Below, piece after piece: positions 1-5,085 of a DNA stretch of 7,777 nucleotides (within the stretch, counting starts at the first letter, position 1; the number at the start of each line of letters is the position of its first letter). The DNA comes from an uncultured Myxococcales bacterium (lineage in GTDB: Bacteria; Myxococcota; UBA727; VGSZ01), in assembly GCA_903952805.1 (NCBI GenBank), contig CAJBHN010000242.1, forward strand, positions 1 to 7,777, in the 5' to 3' direction. The notes under the pieces were generated by a model. It did not search any database and had not been told where the DNA came from. It saw only the letters and a list, made by a program, of their open reading frames with translations. The translations under genes and the position numbers were made by a program.

Positions 1-3
1 CAT
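1..3 (-). CDS. Start codon of a gene running off the left edge
   Basis: An ATG on the minus strand occupies the first three bases and lies 2 nt after the ribH stop codon, so a further co-directional gene probably begins here and continues outside the window. In many bacteria the gene after ribH is nusB, which makes that the natural guess, but no coding sequence is visible and the identity is inference only. Confidence 0.3.
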
Positions 4-5
4 GT

Positions 6-482
6 TCAGCCCAACGCCTTGAGAACATTCAAGGTCTCGACGACAGCGAGGGCGGCTTCGGCGCCCTTGTTGCCCATTTTGCTGCCAGCGCGCTCGATGG
101 CCTGCTCAAGGCTTTCGACGGTGAGAACACCATTGCCGATCGGCACGCCCGTCTGCCACGACACCTGGGCGATCCCTTTTTGAACCTCGCCAGAGACGTG
201 GGCGTAGTGGTCGGTGCCGCCGCGGATGACGCAGCCGACGGCCACGACGCCGAAGCCAACCTTGCCTTTCTTCTGCTGAATCACATGCTGGGCCACGAGG
301 GGAATCTCCCACGCGCCCGGCACCCACACGACGGTGATGGTGCTGGCATCAGCGCCGTGTCGCACCAGCGCATCCTTGGCGCCGTCGACGAGTTTTTCGA
401 CGATGAAGCTGTTGAAGCGGCTGGCGATGATGACGGTCTCGAGGCCCGTGGCGACGAGGTTGCCTTCGATGATGCTGCTCAT
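6..482 (-). CDS. ribH: 6,7-dimethyl-8-ribityllumazine synthase (lumazine synthase)
   Basis: This enzyme condenses 3,4-dihydroxy-2-butanone 4-phosphate with 5-amino-6-ribitylamino-uracil to give 6,7-dimethyl-8-ribityllumazine, the penultimate step of riboflavin synthesis in the cytoplasm. The 158 residues match the usual family length and need no start adjustment. Family landmarks are in order: the aromatic/Asn substrate motif RFNSF at residues 22-26, PGAWEIP at 55-61, and GCVIRGGTDHY at 83-93 with His92 as the expected proton-transfer histidine. GVPIGNGVLTVE at 112-123 and the C-terminal GNKGAEAAL at 137-145 follow. Family members usually assemble as pentamers or 60-mer capsids; the sequence cannot say which. 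The start ATG overlaps the ribBA stop by 4 bp (ATGA), so it is probably translated by coupling to ribBA. Confidence 0.97.
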   Translation of the reverse strand: MSSIIEGNLVATGLETVIIASRFNSFIVEKLVDGAKDALVRHGADASTITVVWVPGAWEIPLVAQHVIQQKKGKVGFGVVAVGCVIRGGTDHYAHVSGEVQKGIAQVSWQTGVPIGNGVLTVESLEQAIERAGSKMGNKGAEAALAVVETLNVLKALG

Positions 483-1729
483 GTGTCGAATTCCATGCGG
501 TCGGTGATTTCGATGCCGAAGCCCCGCAGGGCCCCAAGACGGAAGGGATTGTTGGTCAAGAGCCGCATGCGACGTACGCCGAGGGACCGCAGAATCTGGG
601 CGCCGGTGCCGTAGTGGCGCACGACGGGAGACTGCCCACGAGGCGCGCGATCACGTTCCGGCAGCCCTTTGCCGGCGGCGCGAGACGCCGCGAGGTCCTT
701 GAGCGCGTCGACAAAGCTGATGGGGCCCGGCGCCTTGGGCAAATACAGAATGACGCCGGCCTGCTCCCTGGCCACAGCCTTCATGGCCCCGTGCAGCATC
801 AAGCCACCGCGATCAAGAATGCCGCCAAAGACGTCGGTGAGCGGGTCGCCGGAGTGGACGCGGACGGCGGGGGCGGGGCCGCTGTCGTCGTCAGAGAGGC
901 GAGCGAGGTCTTCGTCGCTGCCCTTGACGAGCGCAAGAGCCTCTTCGTGTTCAGCCCCTGGCGTCTTGACCAGCGAGCGAAAAGCGATGGCGCGGAAGGT
1001 GCCGTAGGGCGTGTCGACTTCGACCTCGGTGCTGCGCTCGATCAGGCTCTCGTGGCGCAGGCGCCAGGCGATGATGTCGGCCACCGACAACACCATGATG
1101 TCGAACTTCTCGGCAAACACGACCAACTCGGGCAGCCGGGCCATGGTGCCGTCGTCATTGAGGATCTCGCAGATGACGCCGGCAGGCTTCAGACCCGCCA
1201 AGCGAGCGAGATCGACGCTGCCTTCGGTCTGACCGGTGCGCACCAGCACCCCGCCAGGCTGCGCCCGCAGCGGGAAGATGTGGCCAGGACGAACCAGATC
1301 CTGCGGGCGAGTGGCGTCGGCGATGGCGACAGCGATCGTCTGGGCGCGATCAGCGGCCGAGATCCCCGTCGTGACGCCATGGCGCGCCTCGATCGAGACC
1401 GTGAAGGCCGTCGAGAAACTCGAGGTGTTCTTGTCGACCATCAGCGGCAGCTCAAGCTGCTGGAGCCGCTCGTCGGTGACCGTCAGGCAAATGAGGCCGC
1501 GCCCCTCTTTGGCCATGAAGTTGATGTGGGCGGCCGTGCAGCATTCGGCGGCCACCACGAGGTCGCCCTCGTTTTCGCGGTCTTCGTCGTCGACGAGAAC
1601 CACGGCCTTGCCTGCCTTGAGCTCTTTCAGCGCGCGCTCGACGCGCAGCTCGGGCGTGACACCAAAGCGGTGCAGCAACGACACCTCTTCGTCTGGGGGC
1701 GGCGAGACCTGGGAGAGACGGACCGTCAT
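479..1729 (-). CDS. ribBA: DHBP synthase with degenerate GTP cyclohydrolase II-like domain (RibBA/RibBX type)
   Basis: The N-terminal half converts ribulose 5-phosphate to 3,4-dihydroxy-2-butanone 4-phosphate and formate for RibH. It carries VDDEDRENEGDLV at residues 46-58 (acidic metal/substrate loop), HGVTTGISAADR at 117-128 and RPGHIFPLRA at 147-156, so this activity looks intact. The C-terminal half (about 235-416) aligns by eye with GTP cyclohydrolase II: VRVHS at 289-293, then a GAQIL/LGV stretch at 376-384 and LLTNNP at 390-395. However, the zinc-binding Cys and RCDCG cluster is replaced by GDPLTDVFGGILDRGG, and the RQEGRGIGL segment is unrecognisable. That domain is therefore probably not a cyclohydrolase. 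I chose the ATG at 1729 (416 aa) because the open frame further upstream starts only with TTG inside a palindrome and encodes a Thr/Pro-rich stretch with no family similarity. It overlaps ribH by 4 bp. Confidence 0.93.
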   Translation of the reverse strand: MTVRLSQVSPPPDEEVSLLHRFGVTPELRVERALKELKAGKAVVLVDDEDRENEGDLVVAAECCTAAHINFMAKEGRGLICLTVTDERLQQLELPLMVDKNTSSFSTAFTVSIEARHGVTTGISAADRAQTIAVAIADATRPQDLVRPGHIFPLRAQPGGVLVRTGQTEGSVDLARLAGLKPAGVICEILNDDGTMARLPELVVFAEKFDIMVLSVADIIAWRLRHESLIERSTEVEVDTPYGTFRAIAFRSLVKTPGAEHEEALALVKGSDEDLARLSDDDSGPAPAVRVHSGDPLTDVFGGILDRGGLMLHGAMKAVAREQAGVILYLPKAPGPISFVDALKDLAASRAAGKGLPERDRAPRGQSPVVRHYGTGAQILRSLGVRRMRLLTNNPFRLGALRGFGIEITDRMEFDT

Positions 1730-1845
1730 GCTCGTCGTCGTAGGAGTCGACGTCTGCGCCGTCAACGCCACCGTCGTCGGCCGCGGTGGGCAGGCTGCGG
1801 GCGGGATGATTGACACTGGTGTCAATCACAGGGAAGCATGGCGCG
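1730..1845. promoter_or_regulatory. Divergent intergenic region between ribBA and acyl-CoA dehydrogenase
   Basis: These 116 bases separate the two divergently oriented starts and must hold the promoters for both, unless ribBA is read from elsewhere. The part near ribBA is rich in GTCGTC/GACGAC words. The part near the dehydrogenase carries the 22-bp palindrome described separately, which contains a TTGACA (-35-like) hexamer on each strand. I see no convincing -10 box at 16-18 bp from either hexamer. A GGGAAG at 1831-1836 lies 9 nt before the dehydrogenase ATG and could be its ribosome binding site. Confidence 0.55.
1807..1828. promoter_or_regulatory. Perfect 22-bp palindrome, candidate repressor operator
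   Basis: Two exactly complementary 10-base arms, TGATTGACAC and GTGTCAATCA, flank a 2-base TG centre. The site lies 18 bp before the dehydrogenase ATG and 78 bp before the ribBA ATG. Symmetry of this length, with one half-site per DNA major-groove face, is typical of operators bound by dimeric helix-turn-helix repressors. TetR-family proteins commonly control acyl-CoA dehydrogenase genes with sites of this shape. The regulator is not encoded in the window, so its identity is unknown. There is no T-tract on either side, which argues against a terminator. Confidence 0.7.
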
Positions 1846-2985
1846 ATGCACGACCGACTCTTCGACGACGAACTTCGCGCGTTCCGCTCCGCCTTCAAGA
1901 AATTCATCGCCGCCGAAATTACGCCCCACCATGGCCGCTGGTCTGACGCGGGCGTCGTCGACCGCGAGGTCTTTGCCAGGGCCGGTGCCCAGGGCTTTTT
2001 GTGCATTCCGCAAGCGCCCGCCTTCGGCGGCAGCGGCCTCGACTTTCGCTACAGCGCCGTCGTCGCCGAGGAACTGGCGGCCGCTGGCTGCTCCGACGTG
2101 TTCTTCACCCTGCATTCAGACATCGTCGCGCCCTATATCGAGCACCACGGCAGCGAGACCTTGAAGGCCCGGTACCTGCCCGGGATGGCAGCGGGCACGT
2201 TGGTCGGCGCCATCGCCATGACCGAGCCCGGGACGGGCTCCGACCTGCAGGCCATCACCACCCGCGCCGTCGTCGACGGCGACCATTGGGTCATCAACGG
2301 CAGCAAGACCTTCATCTCCAACGGTCTGCTCTGCGATCTGTGCATCGTCGCGGTCAACACCGAGGGCGAGGGCCAGGGTTGGCAAAGCATGAGCCTGATG
2401 GTCGTCGAGGCCACCGACCCTGGCTTTGTGCGCGGCAAGAAACTCCACAAGCTGGGGCTGCCCGCCCAAGACACGACGGAACTGCATTTCGAGGACTGTC
2501 GTATTCCCATGCACCGCATCCTCGGCGAGCGGGGCCAGGGCTTCGTCTACCTGATGCAGGAATTGGCCCGGGAGCGCCTTGTCGTGGCCGTCGGCTGCGT
2601 CGCCGGCGCCCGTGCCGCCCTCGACATGACGGTGACCTACGTCAAGGACCGCCAGGCCTTCGGCAAGCCTCTGTCCAAGCAGCAAAACACCCGCTTCAAA
2701 GTCGCCGAAATGGCGACGGAGGTGGCCATGGGCGAGACCTTCGTCGACCGCTGCATTGAGGAGCTCAATGCGGGCTCATTGACCGCTGATCGCGCATCGA
2801 TGGCCAAATGGTGGACCAGCGAAATGCTCGGCCGCGTCGTCGACGAATGCCTGCAACTCCACGGCGGCTACGGCTACATGTACGAGTACCCCATCGCCCG
2901 GGCCTGGCTCGATGCCCGCGTGCAACGCATTTACGCGGGCACCACGGAAATCATGAAAGAGATCGTCGCCCGCAGCATCCTGTAA
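1846..2985 (+). CDS. Acyl-CoA dehydrogenase, long-chain (LCAD/IVD-like) type
   Basis: This flavoenzyme should oxidise an acyl-CoA to the trans-2-enoyl-CoA using FAD, passing electrons to ETF: the first step of beta-oxidation or of branched-chain degradation. The 379 residues match the family length. Signatures include AMTEPGTGSDLQ at 124-135, WVINGSKTFISNG at 148-160, DRQAFGKPL at 268-276, LQLHGGYGYM at 336-345 and RIYAGTTEIMKEI at 361-373. The position holding the catalytic Glu in MCAD-type enzymes is Ala here (IYAGT), whereas Glu243 in ARERL sits where LCAD and isovaleryl-CoA dehydrogenases keep their base. I therefore infer the LCAD/IVD arrangement; chain-length specificity cannot be read from the sequence. 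The ATG at 1846 is preferred over an in-frame TTG at 1810, which lies inside the palindrome; GGGAAG at 1831-1836 is a plausible RBS. The gene stands alone on this strand. Confidence 0.95.
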   Translation: MHDRLFDDELRAFRSAFKKFIAAEITPHHGRWSDAGVVDREVFARAGAQGFLCIPQAPAFGGSGLDFRYSAVVAEELAAAGCSDVFFTLHSDIVAPYIEHHGSETLKARYLPGMAAGTLVGAIAMTEPGTGSDLQAITTRAVVDGDHWVINGSKTFISNGLLCDLCIVAVNTEGEGQGWQSMSLMVVEATDPGFVRGKKLHKLGLPAQDTTELHFEDCRIPMHRILGERGQGFVYLMQELARERLVVAVGCVAGARAALDMTVTYVKDRQAFGKPLSKQQNTRFKVAEMATEVAMGETFVDRCIEELNAGSLTADRASMAKWWTSEMLGRVVDECLQLHGGYGYMYEYPIARAWLDARVQRIYAGTTEIMKEIVARSIL

Positions 2986-3020
2986 TCCCGAATGATCATT
3001 GAATACTGACCACGTCCAAC

Positions 3021-3038
3021 AAAAGGGCGCGAAGCGCC
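3021..3038 (-). terminator. Rho-independent terminator for the minus-strand lipoprotein genes
   Basis: Read on the minus strand, a GC-only stem GGCGC-TTC-GCGCC with a 3-nt loop is followed directly by CTTTTGTT. This is the only hairpin in the convergent region with a T-rich tail, and it points in the direction of the lipoprotein genes. The stem is short (5 bp) and lies about 155 nt past the stop codon, so it may act together with the hairpins that precede it. Confidence 0.5.
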
Positions 3039-3133
3039 TCACGAGCGGAGTGAGTGGGAACCACGCCGCCCCGGGGCCCGAAGGGTTCCCCTGTGGGCGA
3101 GGGGCAAGGTACATCCCAGAGCTCTTTGGGCGA

Positions 3134-3148
3134 GCCCACTCCGTGGGC
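3134..3148. repeat. Perfect hairpin in the 3' region
   Basis: GCCCAC and GTGGGC form an exact 6-bp GC-rich stem around a 3-nt loop (TCC on plus, GGA on minus). No T-tract follows on either strand. It is the most stable single stem in the convergent region and may protect a transcript 3' end or contribute to pausing. Confidence 0.5.
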
Positions 3149-3192
3149 GAAGATCAAAGAGATCTCGGGATAACGCCCTGCCCCGGGGTTGC

Positions 3193-3900
3193 TCAGGGAG
3201 CGACGTCAAAGATGGCGTCGCAGTTGACGTCATCCGACATGACGACGTCGATGCTCGGCGAGAGGCTGTCGCTGCAGAAATCCCAGCCCGCAAATACCGA
3301 CCCCGGGTCGGCGGTCGCCACCAGCGTCTCCACCTCGTCGACGAAATAGCCGCCGACGCAATCGCCCGGACAATCAACCCGCTTGATGCCGTCGTCGCTG
3401 AGGCTGGCGGCGAGCGTGCCACGGACGCGGCCGGTGCCACGACCCGTTGCCACGACCACCTGCAGCGTGTGCACCAGACGCAGCTCAGCGACGCAACGCC
3501 AGTCGATGCCGACACCGTCGACGACGGTTGGCAGGGTCAGGCGGGCGCTGCCACCTTCGAGCCCATCGGCGCTGACCGTTTCCTGCTCCGCGGCAGTACA
3601 GAAGGCGCGAATGAACTGGGCATCGCGTGATGGTTCGACGACGAGCACAACGCTGTCCTGGTCGTCAAAGCTGGCCTCGGCGCTGGCACAAAAGATATCG
3701 CAGGCAAGGCCACCGGGCACGCTGCTGATGGCCACCGGGCCGTCGCCGCGCTTCTCGATGCTGACGGTGGCCGTGACGGGAGTGACGACGGGCGCTGGCT
3801 CGACACCTTCGTCGCAAGCGCTGACCATCAGTCCCATCAGTCCCATCAGTCCCATCAGTCCCAGCAGTCTCTGGGCGCTGGCCAGCCGCTGGCGCCTCAC
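3193..3900 (-). CDS. Lipoprotein with two Cys-rich bacterial repeat domains
   Basis: The 235-residue product starts with a basic n-region (MRRQR), a hydrophobic core built of GLM triplets (residues 14-25) and a lipobox VSAC, with Cys29 as the lipidation site. The mature part appears to hold two related beta-rich domains, about 44-140 and 146-232. Both have a C-x3-C pair (Cys67/71 and Cys177/181) followed by two spaced cysteines (101, 136 and 209, 227). The second contains ADPGSVFAGWDFC, closely resembling the widespread 'FAGW' bacterial surface repeat often seen as GI.C...C...GS.FAGW...C. Disulfides and an outer-membrane or periplasmic location are therefore likely. Its function is unknown. 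It starts with GTG and overlaps the upstream lipoprotein stop by 4 bp (GTGA), so it is probably translationally coupled and last in its operon. Confidence 0.8.
   Translation of the reverse strand: MRRQRLASAQRLLGLMGLMGLMGLMVSACDEGVEPAPVVTPVTATVSIEKRGDGPVAISSVPGGLACDIFCASAEASFDDQDSVVLVVEPSRDAQFIRAFCTAAEQETVSADGLEGGSARLTLPTVVDGVGIDWRCVAELRLVHTLQVVVATGRGTGRVRGTLAASLSDDGIKRVDCPGDCVGGYFVDEVETLVATADPGSVFAGWDFCSDSLSPSIDVVMSDDVNCDAIFDVAP
3825..3869. repeat. 9-bp tandem repeat inside the lipoprotein signal peptide
   Basis: Four exact copies of CCATCAGTC are followed by one copy with a single change (CCAGCAGTC). Because the unit is 9 bp, gain or loss of copies keeps the reading frame and adds or removes a GLM (or LMG) triplet in the hydrophobic core of the signal peptide. 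The repeat ends just before the codons of the lipobox. Confidence 0.9.
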
Positions 3901-4436
3901 AGCAAGCCCAGCGGGTCATCACCGCGACACACCTCGACGACGTTGCTGTCACCATCGTCGTCCAGGTCGCATACGGGGCGTTCAATCCCGTTGACGTCGA
4001 CCGTGGGGCTGCCCGCGAGGCTGTCGACGGCCATATCGAGGCAACCGTCCGAGCTGTAGTCGTCATCGACAAAGGTGAGGTCGACGGTGGCTTCAGTGGC
4101 GCCGGTCAAATCCACGGTGCGACTGGCCTGCGCCAGCACCACGTCCCGGCCGCCGCGATCAACGAACCAGTCGAGCGTGAACACCCGCTTGACGCCAGGG
4201 ACGACGTCGCAGGCGCCACTGCTGCTGGCCTCATCCACCGTCAAAAAACACGGTGCGTCGCTGCCTGAAATCCACAGGCGGGCCTGCAAGCTGCCAGGCT
4301 CAGGCGGCTGCGCGCAGCTGACCAGCGCCTGAGGCCTCAGCACCAGCACCCGCGGCTGCACCGACGATTCGCTGCCACACGCCGTCAGCGTGACCATCGA
4401 CGACGCCATCGCCAACAACATCCTGTGCCGCATCAT
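3897..4436 (-). CDS. Putative lipoprotein with EF-hand-like calcium loop
   Basis: I do not recognise a named family. The 179 residues begin with MMRHRMLL, a hydrophobic core and the lipobox LTAC, making Cys20 the likely lipid anchor. Residues 45-125 look like beta-strands, with paired cysteines (63, 76) that could bridge. Near the C-terminus DLDDDGDSNVVE (157-168) fits a 12-residue EF-hand/dockerin-type calcium loop: Asp157, Asp159, Asp161, Gly162 and Glu168 at positions 1, 3, 5, 6 and 12, flanked by Cys156 and Cys170. There is one loop only, so calcium binding is inference. Two tandem ATGs start the frame; GGTGAG lies 3 nt before the first and 6 nt before the second, so the second (4433) may be used. 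The ATGATG overlaps the preceding gene's stop, and the 3' end overlaps the next lipoprotein by 4 bp. Confidence 0.75.
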   Translation of the reverse strand: MMRHRMLLAMASSMVTLTACGSESSVQPRVLVLRPQALVSCAQPPEPGSLQARLWISGSDAPCFLTVDEASSSGACDVVPGVKRVFTLDWFVDRGGRDVVLAQASRTVDLTGATEATVDLTFVDDDYSSDGCLDMAVDSLAGSPTVDVNGIERPVCDLDDDGDSNVVEVCRGDDPLGLL

Positions 4437-5035
4437 GGGCTCACCGCAGCGATCGGCGACGGCGCCGACACAATCACCGACACCTGATCGAGGGCGGGGG
4501 GACGAAGCGCATAGACGGCGACACCGACACCGACACCAATGAGCACCGCGACGCCAACGCCAACGGCGACGCCGAGCACGAGCCCGGTGCTGCTGTCGAC
4601 GGGCGACGGCGCCGGCGCTGGCGCGGTCGGTATCAAGAGCAAGGGGGCCCGCTCCTCACCGGCACGGGCCGGCCCGTTGCCCTGCACATCGAAGGCTTCG
4701 ATGAGGTACTCGACCCCGCCAGCCGCCAAGAGGGCCGCCGGTACCGTGGCACCGTAGACGTTGGGGCGATCCGCGATGGGTTTCATCGGGACGCGATCGT
4801 AGGCCTGCACACCGCGCAGGCGAACCAACAACGTCGGATCAAAGACGCCGCTGTCGTCGACAATGGTGGCCTCGATCAGACATGGCATCGGCGCCACGCC
4901 GGCCACCGACAAGAGACAGCTCGCTGGCGGGGCGTGGGAGATGGTCGGCGGCGACGCGTCGGCCGCGCGCGTCGGCAGCGACGCACCCGCCACCATGACG
5001 CACAACGCCGCATTGATGAGCTCGCCCAAACGCAT
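4433..5035 (-). CDS. Exported Ig-like domain protein with Gly/Val-rich C-terminal membrane segment
   Basis: The 200-residue product has a signal peptide (MRLGELINAALCVMVAGASL) with probable cleavage at TRA-AD (24/25). An Ig-like beta-sandwich follows at about 29-136, with landmarks ATIVDDSGV (56-64), the aromatic VYGATVPA (93-100) and GVEYLIEAFDVQGN (107-120). This is a pattern I associate with periplasmic or surface proteins of myxobacteria-like genomes. A Pro/Ala linker (138-146) leads to a transmembrane helix at 151-175 made largely of Gly-Val pairs, then a 25-residue tail. The function is unknown. An alternative ATG at 5089 would overlap the thiolase stop by 4 bp and has a weak AGG upstream, but would give an unusually long n-region, so I keep 5035. 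It overlaps the downstream lipoprotein by 4 bp. Confidence 0.72.
   Translation of the reverse strand: MRLGELINAALCVMVAGASLPTRAADASPPTISHAPPASCLLSVAGVAPMPCLIEATIVDDSGVFDPTLLVRLRGVQAYDRVPMKPIADRPNVYGATVPAALLAAGGVEYLIEAFDVQGNGPARAGEERAPLLLIPTAPAPAPSPVDSSTGLVLGVAVGVGVAVLIGVGVGVAVYALRPPALDQVSVIVSAPSPIAAVSP
4519..4572. repeat. Hexamer repeats coding for Gly-Val pairs of the membrane helix
   Basis: Three exact CGACAC units (4519-4536) are followed, after 12 bases, by four looser units CGACGC, CAACGC, CAACGG, CGACGC (4549-4572). On the coding (minus) strand they give the GV/AV dipeptides of the C-terminal membrane segment. The unit is 6 bp, so copy changes stay in frame. Confidence 0.7.
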
Positions 5036-5085
5036 GGTGCGGAGTGTACATGCTCGACCTCGCGGTCGCGCGTTCGTCGTCGCCG
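5036..5085. other. Gap between thiolase and the Ig-like protein gene
   Basis: These 50 bases contain a small inverted repeat, CGACC-TCGC-GGTCG (5055-5068), and a TACACT on the minus strand close to the downstream ATG. Neither is enough to call a terminator or promoter. The three exported-protein genes could be transcribed together with thiolase. Confidence 0.35.

Larger units (their letters stand above)
2986..3192. other. Convergent intergenic region filled with short inverted repeats
   Basis: This stretch lies between the 3' ends of the acyl-CoA dehydrogenase (plus) and the last lipoprotein gene (minus), with no credible gene inside. It contains a dense series of perfect small palindromes. 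Read 5'->3' on the plus strand they are GGCGC-GAA-GCGCC (3026-3038), CTCAC-7nt-GTGAG (3038-3054), GTGG-GAA-CCAC (3054-3064), GCCCCGGGGC (3068-3077) and CCC-GAA-GGG (3077-3085). Further along are GCCCAC-TCC-GTGGGC (3134-3148), GAGATCTC (3159-3166) and a second GCCCCGGGG (3180-3188). The heptamer TGGGCGA occurs three times (3094, 3127, 3144). It is most likely the 3' untranslated region and termination zone of the minus-strand operon, and could also be a dispersed palindromic repeat. Confidence 0.6.

Noticed and set aside
614..1813. A 399-codon open frame on the plus strand opposite ribBA
   Set aside because: It is the mirror of a strongly supported gene; the protein is a low-complexity Arg/Asp/Ala mix with no family signal, as expected for antisense frames in GC-rich DNA.
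1730..1825. N-terminal extension of RibBA from a TTG at 1825
   Set aside because: The start would lie within the palindrome, has no ribosome binding site, and the 32 extra residues are Thr/Pro-rich without family similarity.
1730..1845. FMN riboswitch before ribBA
   Set aside because: The leader is too short for the usual element, and I could not find the conserved AGGGCGG-type and ACGACC-type blocks.
2991..3000. AATGATCATT palindrome after the acyl-CoA dehydrogenase
   Set aside because: It is 10 bp with no loop, no GC stem and no T-tract; too short to call an operator or terminator on its own.
3825..3869. CRISPR-like array
   Set aside because: The units are contiguous 9-mers without spacers and lie inside a coding signal peptide.
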